Origin: JBCCMQ01 sp039179985
GTDB lineage: Bacteria > Pseudomonadota > Alphaproteobacteria > Rhodobacterales > Rhodobacteraceae
Assembly (NCBI GenBank): GCA_039179985.1
Contig: JBCDED010000005.1
Span: 1 to 64,000, forward strand
Reading direction: 5' to 3'
Length of the DNA: 64,000 bases
The number at the start of each line of letters is the position of its first letter. Within the stretch, counting starts at the first letter, position 1. A program made the translations under genes and the position numbers. Positions 43,079-51,856 of the stretch are shown piece after piece. The notes under the pieces were generated by a model. That model was given only the letters and a program-made list of their open reading frames with translations, was not told where the DNA came from and made no database searches.

Positions 43079-45706
43079 TCACTGGAGTTGCAGAATGTCG
43101 GGCACGCAGGGTTTGCGGTCTGCTGGCATGGTCCTGGCGCCATCGGTGCGCACCTGCCGGTGTGTCCCGTGCTTCAGTCCGAACTTCGGGTGCTTCAGCG
43201 TCCCGGTCACCACAAAAGGCCAGGGGCTGCGCGCCAAAGGCTCGCCAATGGGGCGGGGTTCCCCTGTCAGATCCAGCGTATCTTTGTCGAGGTTCACGTC
43301 ACCGGTCAGAACAAGCTGGACCTTGGCCGTCTCCATGGCCACCTGTTTGAGGTCGATCTTGCCGGTCTCAAAAAAGAGCGGCGCCCGGATGCAGTCGATG
43401 GGGGCGACCTTGCCGTGACCGTCTGAAAAGAGCCAGGGGAAGAGGCCGAGACCCGCTAGGTCCACCAACCGGGTATTGATCGTGCCGTTTTCCAAAGACA
43501 GCAAAAGCTCGCCATCCGCGCTTTTCGCGAAGCCTTCCAGCGATTTATGGGCGCCAGAGACGTTGAAGGACGAGTTCAGGGTCCCGCTGGCGCGCGGCTT
43601 CAGGTCCAGTTCCTGCTGAAGCGTGCCCAGGTTCCAGCCGTCCGCGCGGCCTTCGAGTTTGACGATCTCGGGGTTGTTCTTGAGGTCGACGAGAGCCGTC
43701 ACATCGAAGTGACCGCCATCGTAGGCAAATTTCACCGGACCAAGGCGCGCCTTTTCATTGTCGAGAATAAACTCCGTTTTCAGTTCAGTCGGCCCCGCCA
43801 CGCCTTCCAGCTTTTTGAGATCCACCTGCACGTCCATATCGGCGTTGGCTTCCAGAAGCTGCGTTGTGAGCGGGTCGAGTGTGACGTCGGTAAAGGCGCC
43901 GCCTCCAGGGTCGGTGGCCCGGTTCGAGCCGCCGAGTTCCCGCACCATGGCGATGACGTGGCGAATGTCTTCGAGCCGGATCAGGCTGCTGTCGACAGTG
44001 CCTGTGAGATGCGCGGGCGATGTGCCGGTCTTTGCTTGCAGCGAAATATCAAGGTTCGACTTGGCCACGGCTACGGAACCCTGTGCGGAAAATTCTTCTG
44101 CGTTACTAGCGACTTTCGCGTCGAGTTTTATGTCGCCGGTGGAGATGGAGCTGAGGTTCAGCGCTGCCAGAAGTTTTCCGCCCGAAGGTATCTCGCCCGT
44201 AGCGGAAAGTGCGATATCTGAGAGCTTCAGGACATTCCCGATGCCACCCGTGAGGCCCAGTTGCACCAGGTCGCTTCCCTGCGCTTTTACGTCCATGTCC
44301 GACAACGCAATCGACTTGCTATCACCGGCGAGCTTGAAAGTGCCCACGATATTGCCGAGCGCGTCGTTTCGCTCAAAGCGCTCTGGCTCAAAAAGGATCA
44401 GCGTGGAGAGATCGAGCGTTGCGCCAAGCGCGATTTCCTCAAACCGCACTGCATCGCCGATGGAGCCATCGAAGACCAGGAAGTAGGCGCCCGGCGGTCC
44501 GATCCGCAGACCCACCTTGCCTAGGTTGAGCAGACCGTCTGGTGTGATCACAATATCCGACACGGTAATCGGCGGCGGACCCTTGCCATGAGTATTCAGC
44601 GTGAAGCCATTCGTCCGGACATTCATCCGGCGCAACGGTACACCGTCTGGCTGCGCGGTCAGGTGCATCTCGACACCGGTCAGCTTCAGGTCGCGCAATA
44701 GTTTCGCTGGCGCTGGCATGCCGTCCTTCGGGTAGAGGTCGATGTAAACCTCCAGCGTCGCATCGTTGAGGTCGTGAAGTTCGCCGAGTTCACCCGTCAG
44801 AACCAGGCTTTCGCCATTGTCGAGGTTAAGCCGCACGTCTACGTCGCTGAGGCTGTTCTTGCCATCCGCCGATGTGAATGTGCCGCTCAGGCTGCCTTTG
44901 CCAGAGATGGGCTTTTGCAGCTTGAGGATATCAAGAAGTTGCCCGAGTTCGTTCACTTCCGCCGCGATATCGGCCGTGAAACCCGAGGTGAAGCCGCCGG
45001 GGTCGGGGGTGCCGGTGACTTTGAGGCTCAGCTGCTCCGTTTCTGCCGAAATGTCGAAGGGCTGACCTTTGGGGAAGGTGCCATCCACCGTCACATCCGC
45101 GCCGTTGAGGTCGCCCACACCCTTAAGGAGCCACGGCGCATCTCTCCCGTCCTGCGCGACGGACATGGTGCTTAGCTTCAGGTCCAGATCCACACCGCTT
45201 ATCGCGTTGCGGTAGTGGACGCCAGCATCCGTGAAATCGACGCGGTGGTCGGTCAGGATGTCGTCTATGTTCATCCCGGGCAGCGTGGTCGCGGAGGCGT
45301 TCGTCGCCGGTTGCGGGGCCTCGCTGTCATCGCCTGCGTCCGCGGCCACACGAATGTCCACCTCAGCGCCATCTATCGTCAAGCCGCTCAGGCGAACCTC
45401 TTCCTGGCGCAGGGCGCGCCAGTCGACGGTAAAGGCCACGTCGCGGAGGCCCAGGTCCCGGGTTTCGCCCGGAACGTCCTGCTTGATCCGGACATCGCGG
45501 GCCTTCAGGTGCAGCGGGGGATCCAAGGAAACATCCAAGCCCCCGAGAATGCTGATGTTTTCTCCAAGACGGTCGGACAGGTATTCGCCCACGAAGACGC
45601 CGCGGGGCTCGGCAAAGAAGCGTGAAAAGACCACAAGCCAGGCAAGAAACAGCAACAGGCCCAGGATGCACGCGAGGGTGATCACCACTTGTCTGGCTCG
45701 AATCAA
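43079..45706 (-). CDS. AsmA-family protein
   Basis: An 875-residue protein with one N-terminal membrane helix (residues 8-28) and a very long beta-rich periplasmic part, the layout of AsmA/TamB-type lipid-bridge proteins thought to carry or regulate phospholipid passage to the outer membrane. Typical text includes LGLRDVAFTVDWRALRQEEVRLSGLTIDGAEV at the N-terminus and LLSLENGTINTRLVDLAGLGL with RAPLFFETGKI near the end. Start is TTG 45706 with GGTGG upstream. Single gene, convergent with the efflux operon. Confidence 0.88.
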   Translation of the reverse strand: MIRARQVVITLACILGLLLFLAWLVVFSRFFAEPRGVFVGEYLSDRLGENISILGGLDVSLDPPLHLKARDVRIKQDVPGETRDLGLRDVAFTVDWRALRQEEVRLSGLTIDGAEVDIRVAADAGDDSEAPQPATNASATTLPGMNIDDILTDHRVDFTDAGVHYRNAISGVDLDLKLSTMSVAQDGRDAPWLLKGVGDLNGADVTVDGTFPKGQPFDISAETEQLSLKVTGTPDPGGFTSGFTADIAAEVNELGQLLDILKLQKPISGKGSLSGTFTSADGKNSLSDVDVRLNLDNGESLVLTGELGELHDLNDATLEVYIDLYPKDGMPAPAKLLRDLKLTGVEMHLTAQPDGVPLRRMNVRTNGFTLNTHGKGPPPITVSDIVITPDGLLNLGKVGLRIGPPGAYFLVFDGSIGDAVRFEEIALGATLDLSTLILFEPERFERNDALGNIVGTFKLAGDSKSIALSDMDVKAQGSDLVQLGLTGGIGNVLKLSDIALSATGEIPSGGKLLAALNLSSISTGDIKLDAKVASNAEEFSAQGSVAVAKSNLDISLQAKTGTSPAHLTGTVDSSLIRLEDIRHVIAMVRELGGSNRATDPGGGAFTDVTLDPLTTQLLEANADMDVQVDLKKLEGVAGPTELKTEFILDNEKARLGPVKFAYDGGHFDVTALVDLKNNPEIVKLEGRADGWNLGTLQQELDLKPRASGTLNSSFNVSGAHKSLEGFAKSADGELLLSLENGTINTRLVDLAGLGLFPWLFSDGHGKVAPIDCIRAPLFFETGKIDLKQVAMETAKVQLVLTGDVNLDKDTLDLTGEPRPIGEPLARSPWPFVVTGTLKHPKFGLKHGTHRQVRTDGARTMPADRKPCVPDILQLQ

Positions 45707-45976
45707 GGTACCACCGTTTCCGCTGCCTGATCCCTTAGAACGCTAGCCGGTTTTCTCCGGGGCCGCCACCGCTCGCGGCTGGCGGCTGACGCCCTGGCGG
45801 ACTTCTCGGGGCGCCGGCACCGGTTGGTTTTCAAGAAACCCCAAAGGGTTACGCATCGGGCCAATGCGGCGCCATAACGCGCTTGATAGCCGTGAGCCGG
45901 ATGGGCATATATACATTAAAAGGCGGAAATCTCTGTCAGCCAGGTAGTTTAGAAACCCCAACAACGGGACCTTTTC

Positions 45977-46408
45977 ATGTTCAATCCGAAACGCGCAGTC
46001 CTCATTGCCGTCGCCGCAACGCTCATACCGGGCGCCGTGCTGGCCAACACCGACGAATGCCCAAGCATGACGGACGTGCTCGACGTCGTGAAGCCCGAGG
46101 GCCAGGGCGCAGAAATCGATCAGGCGCGACTTGTGGAGGAGGTCGGCAAATCATCCGGCAGCCCGGCAGCGATTCGTGCGCTTGGCAACGAGCTAAAGAA
46201 CGAACTGCCGGACAACCCGGAGTCGGTCATCGCTGACCTGATGATCACGGCCTACTGCGAATTCCTCAGCACCTCCGAGAGTGATGTGGCGCTCGACGCG
46301 TCGGTGCAGGACTATGAAAAGGTCCTTTACGACGAAGTGTTCGCCAATCCCGGCGGCACCGTCTCCGAGGAAAACAGCCGCCCCGAGGGCTGGCTCTGGG
46401 GCAATTGA
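45977..46408 (+). CDS. Small secreted protein of unknown function (143 aa)
   Basis: The product has a signal peptide (residues 1-23, ending VLAN), two cysteines in the mature part (DECPSM and TAYCEF), an acidic helical body and a C-terminal PEGWLWGN. No family recognised. An AT-rich TATATA element near 45908 could be its promoter, and a 10-bp hairpin follows its stop, so it is probably transcribed alone. Confidence 0.72.
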   Translation: MFNPKRAVLIAVAATLIPGAVLANTDECPSMTDVLDVVKPEGQGAEIDQARLVEEVGKSSGSPAAIRALGNELKNELPDNPESVIADLMITAYCEFLSTSESDVALDASVQDYEKVLYDEVFANPGGTVSEENSRPEGWLWGN

Positions 46409-46442
46409 TCCAGCCGCCGCGCGGGTAAAAGAACACCTTTCG

Positions 46443-46472
46443 AACGGCACCGTCATTGGCGGTGCCGTTTGC
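46443..46472 (+). terminator. Probable terminator hairpin
   Basis: A perfect 10-bp stem, AACGGCACCG (46443-46452) with CGGTGCCGTT (46460-46469), holds a 7-base loop. The following T content is poor (TTTGCGTTTG), so termination may be incomplete. Confidence 0.65.
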
Positions 46473-46608
46473 GTTTGCACGCGTACTGCAGTCTTTTCAA
46501 TCGCGATAAAACCGGCAATTCGTCACAGTTTCGACGGGAAAGTGCCCGATACTCCGGCAATATTCCCGTTGCATCACTATATGTTCTTTTGAAAATTGAG
46601 AGCGTGCC

Positions 46609-46980
46609 ATGAAGAAAGCAATAGCTGCCATTTGCCTTGCCGGTGCCTTGACGGCATGCGCTGGTTCACCCGAAGACGCCCAGAGAACCGCAGTTGCCCA
46701 GCAAGAGACGCTGTTTCTGGTTAAGAACGGGTACGAGTTCTTTGGCCACAGTGTTGGCGAACACGGGCCTTACGCGATGTTCGTCAAACCGGAAGGCAAC
46801 CGGCTCTGGGTCCAAACCTACTTCTCCGCTGGATTCAAGGTCGCGAGCTATGTCGACATCAATTGCGGCGCGGGAACCTACGTCATCACTGCCGGCGGGG
46901 AAAAGTCGGACACTCGCCGGATCCGCGACTCGCAGCCGGGCTCAAGCATTCGAGGTATGGGCAACTTGGTCTGCGCATGA
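46609..46980 (+). CDS. Small lipoprotein of unknown function (123 aa)
   Basis: A lipoprotein signal (MKKAIAAICLAGALTAC, lipobox LTAC) precedes a mature domain of about 105 residues. It contains aromatic-rich strands (LFLVKNGYEFFGHSV, RLWVQTYFSAGF) and two cysteines (INCGAG and NLVCA), likely disulfide-bonded. No family recognised. Transcribed alone between the hairpin at 46443 and the riboswitch. Confidence 0.75.
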   Translation: MKKAIAAICLAGALTACAGSPEDAQRTAVAQQETLFLVKNGYEFFGHSVGEHGPYAMFVKPEGNRLWVQTYFSAGFKVASYVDINCGAGTYVITAGGEKSDTRRIRDSQPGSSIRGMGNLVCA

Positions 46981-47311
46981 CCCATCTTTGATAGATCGGC
47001 CATAGCGGTGTGTCAGACAGGGCTGTGCTTTAGCCTGCCGGGCCACCCGAAGGCATCACAGCGGGCCTGAATGGCTTGCGCCGAAAGGCTCTGACCCGAT
47101 TGGCACCGACAATTTTCCGTGCCGAAACGCATGGGCACGGTGGTTCTAACCGCCAGCAGCGCGCTGCCAAAGCTATGCGTGCATTCTCTTTCTTGCTGCG
47201 CAAACGGGCAGACCGGGCTCGGGTTGCCCAAAACCACAGCACGTGCCATTTGATCGCGCATTGGGCGCAGCCACCGGTTTGCCTTGTCTTGCGAATGTCC
47301 GACCCTTGCCA

Positions 47312-47418
47312 AGCAGGGTGCTTAGGGTTCCGCCTCAAACGAAGGGTCTGGTCCGAGAAGCGCCGCCGCCGCGGCAAATTCCGCGCGGTACACGGCGGGA
47401 CAAAATCCCGGGAGATTT
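47312..47418 (+). promoter_or_regulatory. Guanidine-I (ykkC) riboswitch
   Basis: All conserved blocks of the ykkC class I aptamer are present in order: CTTAGGGTTCCG (47321-47332), CTGGTCCGAGAAG (47348-47361) and ACACGGCGGGACAAAATCCC with GGGAGA (47390-47416). The variable P2/P3 arms between them can pair (GCGCCGCCGCCGCGG region with CCGCGCGG). This RNA binds guanidinium and turns on guanidine export or breakdown genes. The start codon of the first transporter gene is about 92 bases downstream. The palindrome TCCTGCGCAGGA (47418-47429) and GTCCT/AGGAC at 47469-47483 may form the expression platform; there is no T-run, so translational control is likely. Nothing else is seen in 46981-47311. Confidence 0.93.
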
Positions 47419-47510
47419 CCTGCGCAGGACCCCTCCGCGCCTCGTCTCATGTTCCGTCCGCGGTGCGGTCCTTTCAACAGGACGGCGGAACCGAATACGG
47501 GGAAGACGAC

Positions 47511-48560
47511 ATGCTGAAGAATTTGCTGCTGGCGACCACTCTTGCCGCAACCACCGCTCTGCCACTGGCAGCCCAAGAGAAAACCGAGTTCAAGCTGGCG
47601 TGGTCGATTTACGTGGGCTGGATGCCTTGGGGCTATCTTGAAGACAGCGGCATCATGGACAAATGGGCCGACAAGTACGGCATCGATGTCGAGATCGTTC
47701 AGATCAACGATTACATCGAGTCGATCAACCAATACACTGCGGGCGCCTTCGATGGTGTCTCCGCCACCAATATGGACACTTTGTCGATCCCGGCCGGTGG
47801 TGGCGTGGACACCACTGCGCTGATCGTCGGGGACTACTCCAACGGCAACGACGCCGTCATCATTAAAGGAGAGGGCGATCTGACCTCGCTGGCCGGCAAG
47901 CCGGTGAATCTGGTGGAACTTTCGGTTTCGCACTACCTGCTCGCGCGCGGTCTCGACAGCGTTGGCCTGTCGGAAGCTGACCTTGGTGGTGTCATCAACA
48001 CCTCGGACGCCGACATGATCGCGGCTTTCGCGACAAACGATGTGGAAGCCGTCGTAACCTGGAACCCACTGGTCTCTTCCATCCTCGAAGACCCCGGCGC
48101 AACCAAGATCTACGACAGCTCGGACATACCCGGCGAGATCATCGACATCATGTTCGTCAACACCGACGTGCTGGAAGCCAACCCGGATTTCGGTAAGGCT
48201 GTCGCGGGCGCTTGGTACGAGCTGATGGCATTGATGGCGGCCGGGGACGAAGGAGTGCTGACCTCCATGGCCGAGGCATCGGGCACGGATCTTGCGGGCT
48301 ACAAAGCGCAACTTGCCTCGACCGAGATGTTCTACGACCCCGCCGAAGCGGTCGCCTTCACCTCGGACCCGGCGCTGAAAACGACCATGGTCGAAGTGGC
48401 GGAGTTCCTTTTTGACAAAGGCATTCTTGGCGAGGGCGCGCCGAGCGCGGACTTCGTGGGCGTCGCCTATCCCGATGGGTCCACCACGGGTGATGCAAAC
48501 AACGTCAAAATGCGCTTCGACACGACCTACATGCAAATGGCTGCCGACGGCGCCCTTTGA
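47511..48560 (+). CDS. ABC transporter substrate-binding protein, probably for guanidine
   Basis: A 349-residue periplasmic binding protein with a signal peptide ending PLAAQ. It resembles the NrtA/SsuA/TauA-type and 'putative urea' binding proteins: AWSIYVGWMPWGYL, INQYTAGAFDGVSATNMDTL, AFATNDVEAVVTWNPLVS and IIDIMFVNTDVLEANPDF are conserved positions of the fold. ATG 47511 follows GGGGAAGA; the frame extends upstream across the riboswitch but that part is RNA. The ykkC aptamer upstream and the hydrolase downstream make guanidine the best ligand candidate. Often annotated as urea binding by homology. Confidence 0.88.
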   Translation: MLKNLLLATTLAATTALPLAAQEKTEFKLAWSIYVGWMPWGYLEDSGIMDKWADKYGIDVEIVQINDYIESINQYTAGAFDGVSATNMDTLSIPAGGGVDTTALIVGDYSNGNDAVIIKGEGDLTSLAGKPVNLVELSVSHYLLARGLDSVGLSEADLGGVINTSDADMIAAFATNDVEAVVTWNPLVSSILEDPGATKIYDSSDIPGEIIDIMFVNTDVLEANPDFGKAVAGAWYELMALMAAGDEGVLTSMAEASGTDLAGYKAQLASTEMFYDPAEAVAFTSDPALKTTMVEVAEFLFDKGILGEGAPSADFVGVAYPDGSTTGDANNVKMRFDTTYMQMAADGAL

Positions 48561-48597
48561 ACGGACCGGTCTCGTGCGTTAGCACGGGACCTGACCC

Positions 48598-49410
48598 ATG
48601 CGGCTTATCAACCGATCTCCCGGGCCGGTTCTGCGGCTCTTTCTGGTGCTATTGCCCTTTGTGGTGGTGCTGATCGCCTATGTGATGGCGTCTGAGGCGC
48701 GTCTGGCGGTCAACCCGTCCGATAAGCTCTTGCCGTCCTTGGGGACCATCGCCGAAACCGCAGGGCGGATTGTCTCCGAAGGCGACCGGCGTACGGGACG
48801 CGTCCTTTTCTGGTACGATACCGCGATCAGCCTGCAGAGGCTGGCCATCGGTGTCGGGCTCGCGGCGCTGACCGGCCTGACGTTTGGTCTGTTGATTGGC
48901 CTTATCCCCCATGTGCGGGCGACGTTGGGCGGCTTCGTCGCCGTTGTGTCCATGGTGCCGCCGCTCGCCATCCTGCCCATCCTCTTCATCATCTTTGGTC
49001 TCGGGGAAGTGTCGAAGATCATGCTGATCTTCATAGGCATCACGCCGTTTTTGATCCGGGATCTTGCGCAACGCACGGTCGAGATCCCTCACGAACAGAT
49101 CGTGAAGGCCCAGACCCTTGGCGCGTCAACCGGTGTGATCGCACTGCGCGTGGCGCTGCCGCAGATCCTGCCCCGTCTCGTACAGGCGGTGCGCCTTTCG
49201 CTTGGGCCGGCCTGGCTTTTTCTGATTGCCGCCGAGGCCATCGCGTCTGACCTCGGGCTTGGCTACCGCATCTTCCTCGTGCGCCGATACCTCGCGATGG
49301 ATGTGATCCTGACTTACGTCGTCTGGATCACGATCCTGGCCTTTCTGATAGACCTTGCCTTGCGCTGGATTTCCCGGCGCGCCTTCCCGTGGTCGGGAGA
49401 CGGGCTATGA
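48598..49410 (+). CDS. ABC transporter permease, probably for guanidine
   Basis: A 270-residue inner-membrane permease of the SsuC/TauC class with six hydrophobic segments. The EAA loop that contacts the ATPase reads AQTLGASTGVIALRVALPQILPRL. It follows the binding protein gene after 37 bases and overlaps the ATPase gene by 4 bases (ATGA at 49407-49410), so the three form one transporter under the riboswitch. Confidence 0.9.
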   Translation: MRLINRSPGPVLRLFLVLLPFVVVLIAYVMASEARLAVNPSDKLLPSLGTIAETAGRIVSEGDRRTGRVLFWYDTAISLQRLAIGVGLAALTGLTFGLLIGLIPHVRATLGGFVAVVSMVPPLAILPILFIIFGLGEVSKIMLIFIGITPFLIRDLAQRTVEIPHEQIVKAQTLGASTGVIALRVALPQILPRLVQAVRLSLGPAWLFLIAAEAIASDLGLGYRIFLVRRYLAMDVILTYVVWITILAFLIDLALRWISRRAFPWSGDGL

Positions 49411-50174
49411 GTTTCGTCACCGTCCGGGACATCTTCCAAAGCTACGGCAACCGCCCGATCCTCGAACGTGTGAACCTCGATGTGGAGGAAGGGGAGTTCG
49501 TCTCAATCGTGGGTGCGTCGGGTTGTGGCAAATCCACCTTCCTGCGGCTGCTTCTGGCCGAGGAACTGCCGACCCGCGGCGAGATTCGCATCGACGGTGC
49601 GGAACCAGCGCGGGAACCGGGGCCGGAGCGCGGGGTCGTTTTTCAGCGCTATTCGGTCTTTCCTCATATGACGGCGCTGGAAAACATCGTCGCCGCCGAG
49701 AGCTTTCCAACAACCTGGGGCCGCTTTGGCGGGGCGAACCGCCGCGCCGCGCGGGAGCGGGCAAAGGCTACGCTCGACCGGATTGGACTCGGCCATGTCG
49801 CGGACAACTACCCGGCGGCCCTGTCCGGCGGGATGCAGCAACGTCTTGCGATCGGGCAGGCGCTGACTGCAAAACCGCGCATCCTGCTGCTCGATGAACC
49901 TTTCGGTGCGCTCGACCCCGGAACGCGCCTCTCCATACATGCCTTTCTGGGTGAGTTGCGCGCCGAGGCTCCCATGACCGTCTTTATGGTCAGCCATGAT
50001 CTTGAAGAGGCGTTCAAACTGGGCGACCGTGTACTGGTGTTCGACAAGCCCCGTTGGGATCCCACGGATCCGGAAGCCTACGGTGCGACGATTACCTATG
50101 ATTTCGATGCCCGCGACGGCGGGATCCCGTTCCAGAGGATCAAGGAGGAGACCCATGTTCTTCGGCCCACCTGA
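49407..50174 (+). CDS. ABC transporter ATP-binding protein, probably for guanidine
   Basis: A 255-residue ATPase of the SsuB/TauB class. Walker A is GASGCGKST, the Q loop FQRYSVFPHM, the signature LSGGMQQRLAIGQAL, Walker B RILLLDEPFGALD and the H loop VSHD. ATG 49407 overlaps the permease stop. The 3' end overlaps the hydrolase gene by 20 bases; the coding end after the H loop (DPEAYGATITYDFDARDGG) is longer than in nitrate/sulfonate ATPases and is seen in the 'putative urea' ABC group. Confidence 0.92.
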   Translation: MSFVTVRDIFQSYGNRPILERVNLDVEEGEFVSIVGASGCGKSTFLRLLLAEELPTRGEIRIDGAEPAREPGPERGVVFQRYSVFPHMTALENIVAAESFPTTWGRFGGANRRAARERAKATLDRIGLGHVADNYPAALSGGMQQRLAIGQALTAKPRILLLDEPFGALDPGTRLSIHAFLGELRAEAPMTVFMVSHDLEEAFKLGDRVLVFDKPRWDPTDPEAYGATITYDFDARDGGIPFQRIKEETHVLRPT

Positions 50175-51411
50175 GCGCAGCCGCTCGCATCACCCTGCCG
50201 ATCAGATCCGCGCCCAGACCCAAGCCGGGTCGCGCTGGCATCACCCGGACCTCACAAAGCTGCAGGGCTGGAAGTCCATGAAAGCCGAGGCGGATCTGCC
50301 CGAGGGTCGCTGGGACGAAGAACGTCGCTGGGCCCTCAAAATGGGCCTGACCGGCGCCGACAGCATCGAGGACAAGTCGATCCCCACCTTCGCGCGGGGC
50401 GAACTGCCCCACTACGCCGGGATCAATACATTTCTCAAAGCGCCCTACGCCGAGGATGTTGCGGAGGTCCAACACTACGATGCCACGGTGCTCGGCATCC
50501 CCTTTGACGGCGGCACCACCTACCGTCCAGGTACACGTTTCGGGCCGCAGGGGGTGCGCAAGATCTCCGCGCTTTATACGCCCTACAACTACGAGATCGG
50601 CGTCGATCTGCGCGAACAGATGACGCTCTGCGACGCCGGCGACGTCTTCACCATCCCGGCCAATATCGAAAAGAGCTTCGATCAGATCAGCCGGGCCGTG
50701 AGCCATGTTTTTTCGTCCGGCTCGCTGCCGATCATGATTGGCGGCGATCATTCCATCGGCTTTCCCTGCGTGCGCGGCATTGCCAATTGCACATCGAAAA
50801 AGATCGGCATCGTCCATTTCGACCGGCACGCGGATATCCAGGAGAAAGACCTGGACGAGCGGATGCACACAACGCCCTGGTTCCACGCCACGAACATGCC
50901 GAACGTGCCCGCCAGGAACCTCGTACAGGTGGGAATTGGCGGCTGGCAGGTCCCGCGCGAGGGCGTGAAGGTGGCCCGCGAGCGCGAGACCAACATTATC
51001 ACCATGGGCGACATGGAGAAGATGGGCGTGGACAAAACGGCCGAGATGGCACTGGAGATGGCCTGGGACGGGGTCGACATGGTCTATATGTCCTTCGACA
51101 TCGACAGCATCGATTGCGGCTTCGTCCCGGGGACAGGATGGCCGGAGCCCGGAGGCTTCCTGCCGCGCGAGGCTTTGGCGCTGGCCTCCAAGGTTGCTGC
51201 CGAAGGGATCTGCGGGATGGAATTGGTCGAAGTTTCGCCGCCCTATGACACCTCCGACATCACCGCGCTCATGGGCACCCGGATCATTGTCGATGTGCTG
51301 GGATCCATGGTCTCGGCGGGCACGCTCGGAAAGCACAAGGCCCATGTCGACAAGCCTGTGAGTATTCCAGCAGGCGAATTCGACGGCAAACGGTGGTCCA
51401 ATGCCACATGA
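50155..51411 (+). CDS. gdmH: Ureohydrolase-family enzyme, probable nickel-dependent guanidine hydrolase
   Basis: A 418-residue member of the arginase/agmatinase superfamily. Metal ligands are all present: His199 (GGDHSIG), Asp223-x-His225-x-Asp227 (HFDRHADIQ), Asp315 and Asp317 (SFDIDSID), with Glu359 in MELVEVSPP. It has an N-terminal extension of about 100 residues compared with agmatinases and is close in size to the cyanobacterial GdmH enzyme (about 390) that hydrolyses guanidine to urea and ammonia with nickel. ATG 50155 follows AAGGAGGAG. The guanidine-I riboswitch and ABC importer upstream support guanidine over agmatine. A His-rich protein follows. Symbol assigned by context, not by alignment. 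Confidence 0.8.
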   Translation: MFFGPPERSRSHHPADQIRAQTQAGSRWHHPDLTKLQGWKSMKAEADLPEGRWDEERRWALKMGLTGADSIEDKSIPTFARGELPHYAGINTFLKAPYAEDVAEVQHYDATVLGIPFDGGTTYRPGTRFGPQGVRKISALYTPYNYEIGVDLREQMTLCDAGDVFTIPANIEKSFDQISRAVSHVFSSGSLPIMIGGDHSIGFPCVRGIANCTSKKIGIVHFDRHADIQEKDLDERMHTTPWFHATNMPNVPARNLVQVGIGGWQVPREGVKVARERETNIITMGDMEKMGVDKTAEMALEMAWDGVDMVYMSFDIDSIDCGFVPGTGWPEPGGFLPREALALASKVAAEGICGMELVEVSPPYDTSDITALMGTRIIVDVLGSMVSAGTLGKHKAHVDKPVSIPAGEFDGKRWSNAT

Positions 51412-51817
51412 TCACGGCCCTCCGCACACCCATGGCCACAACCATGCCCAGGGTGAGCATCTGCACAGCCACATGCACGAAGAGGATCCGGCCGGCGATC
51501 TGCAGGTTCTGGCCGACGAATTCATCGAGGCTTTCACAACCGCGCGGGACAAATCCGCCTTTCTGGAACTTGCGGGCGTGCCTCGGGAGATCCCGGATGA
51601 GGCCGGAGGTCCGGCTCTGAAACTGGTGGACGTGAAGTTGACAACCGAATGGCAGGTGGGCACCGCGTCGCCATCCTTTGGCTCAGCGGAGCTTAGTTAT
51701 CTGCCTTATCCCGGTCCGATGATCACCGAGCGGGCGAACCTGTCTTTCATTTATGTCTCGGCGCGCCGGATGCAGCCCGTAGACCTGCGCGACCATCTTT
51801 CGGCGCGGATGGGATAG
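51401..51817 (+). CDS. Histidine-rich small protein, candidate nickel chaperone
   Basis: A 138-residue protein with ten histidines within residues 3-26 (HDHGPPHTHGHNH, then HLHSHMH). Such tails store or deliver nickel in HypB, UreE and SlyD proteins. The remaining 110 residues have no GTPase motif and no HypA zinc cysteines, so it is not HypA or HypB; I do not recognise the domain (LADEFIEAFTTARDKSAFLELAGVPREIP, later SFIYVSARRMQP). ATG 51401 overlaps the hydrolase gene by 11 bases, so the two are co-translated. The inference is metal supply to the hydrolase. The known cyanobacterial enzyme uses HypA/HypB-like helpers instead. Confidence 0.72.
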   Translation: MPHDHGPPHTHGHNHAQGEHLHSHMHEEDPAGDLQVLADEFIEAFTTARDKSAFLELAGVPREIPDEAGGPALKLVDVKLTTEWQVGTASPSFGSAELSYLPYPGPMITERANLSFIYVSARRMQPVDLRDHLSARMG

Positions 51818-51856
51818 AGCCGCAGGCCGCTGCTGGGACTACTGAAAAGGCACAGT

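Noticed and set aside
50155..51411. Agmatinase or arginase as the primary call for the ureohydrolase gene
   Set aside because: The family match alone allows it, but the guanidine-I riboswitch, coupled importer, long N-terminal extension and His-rich partner favour guanidine hydrolase.
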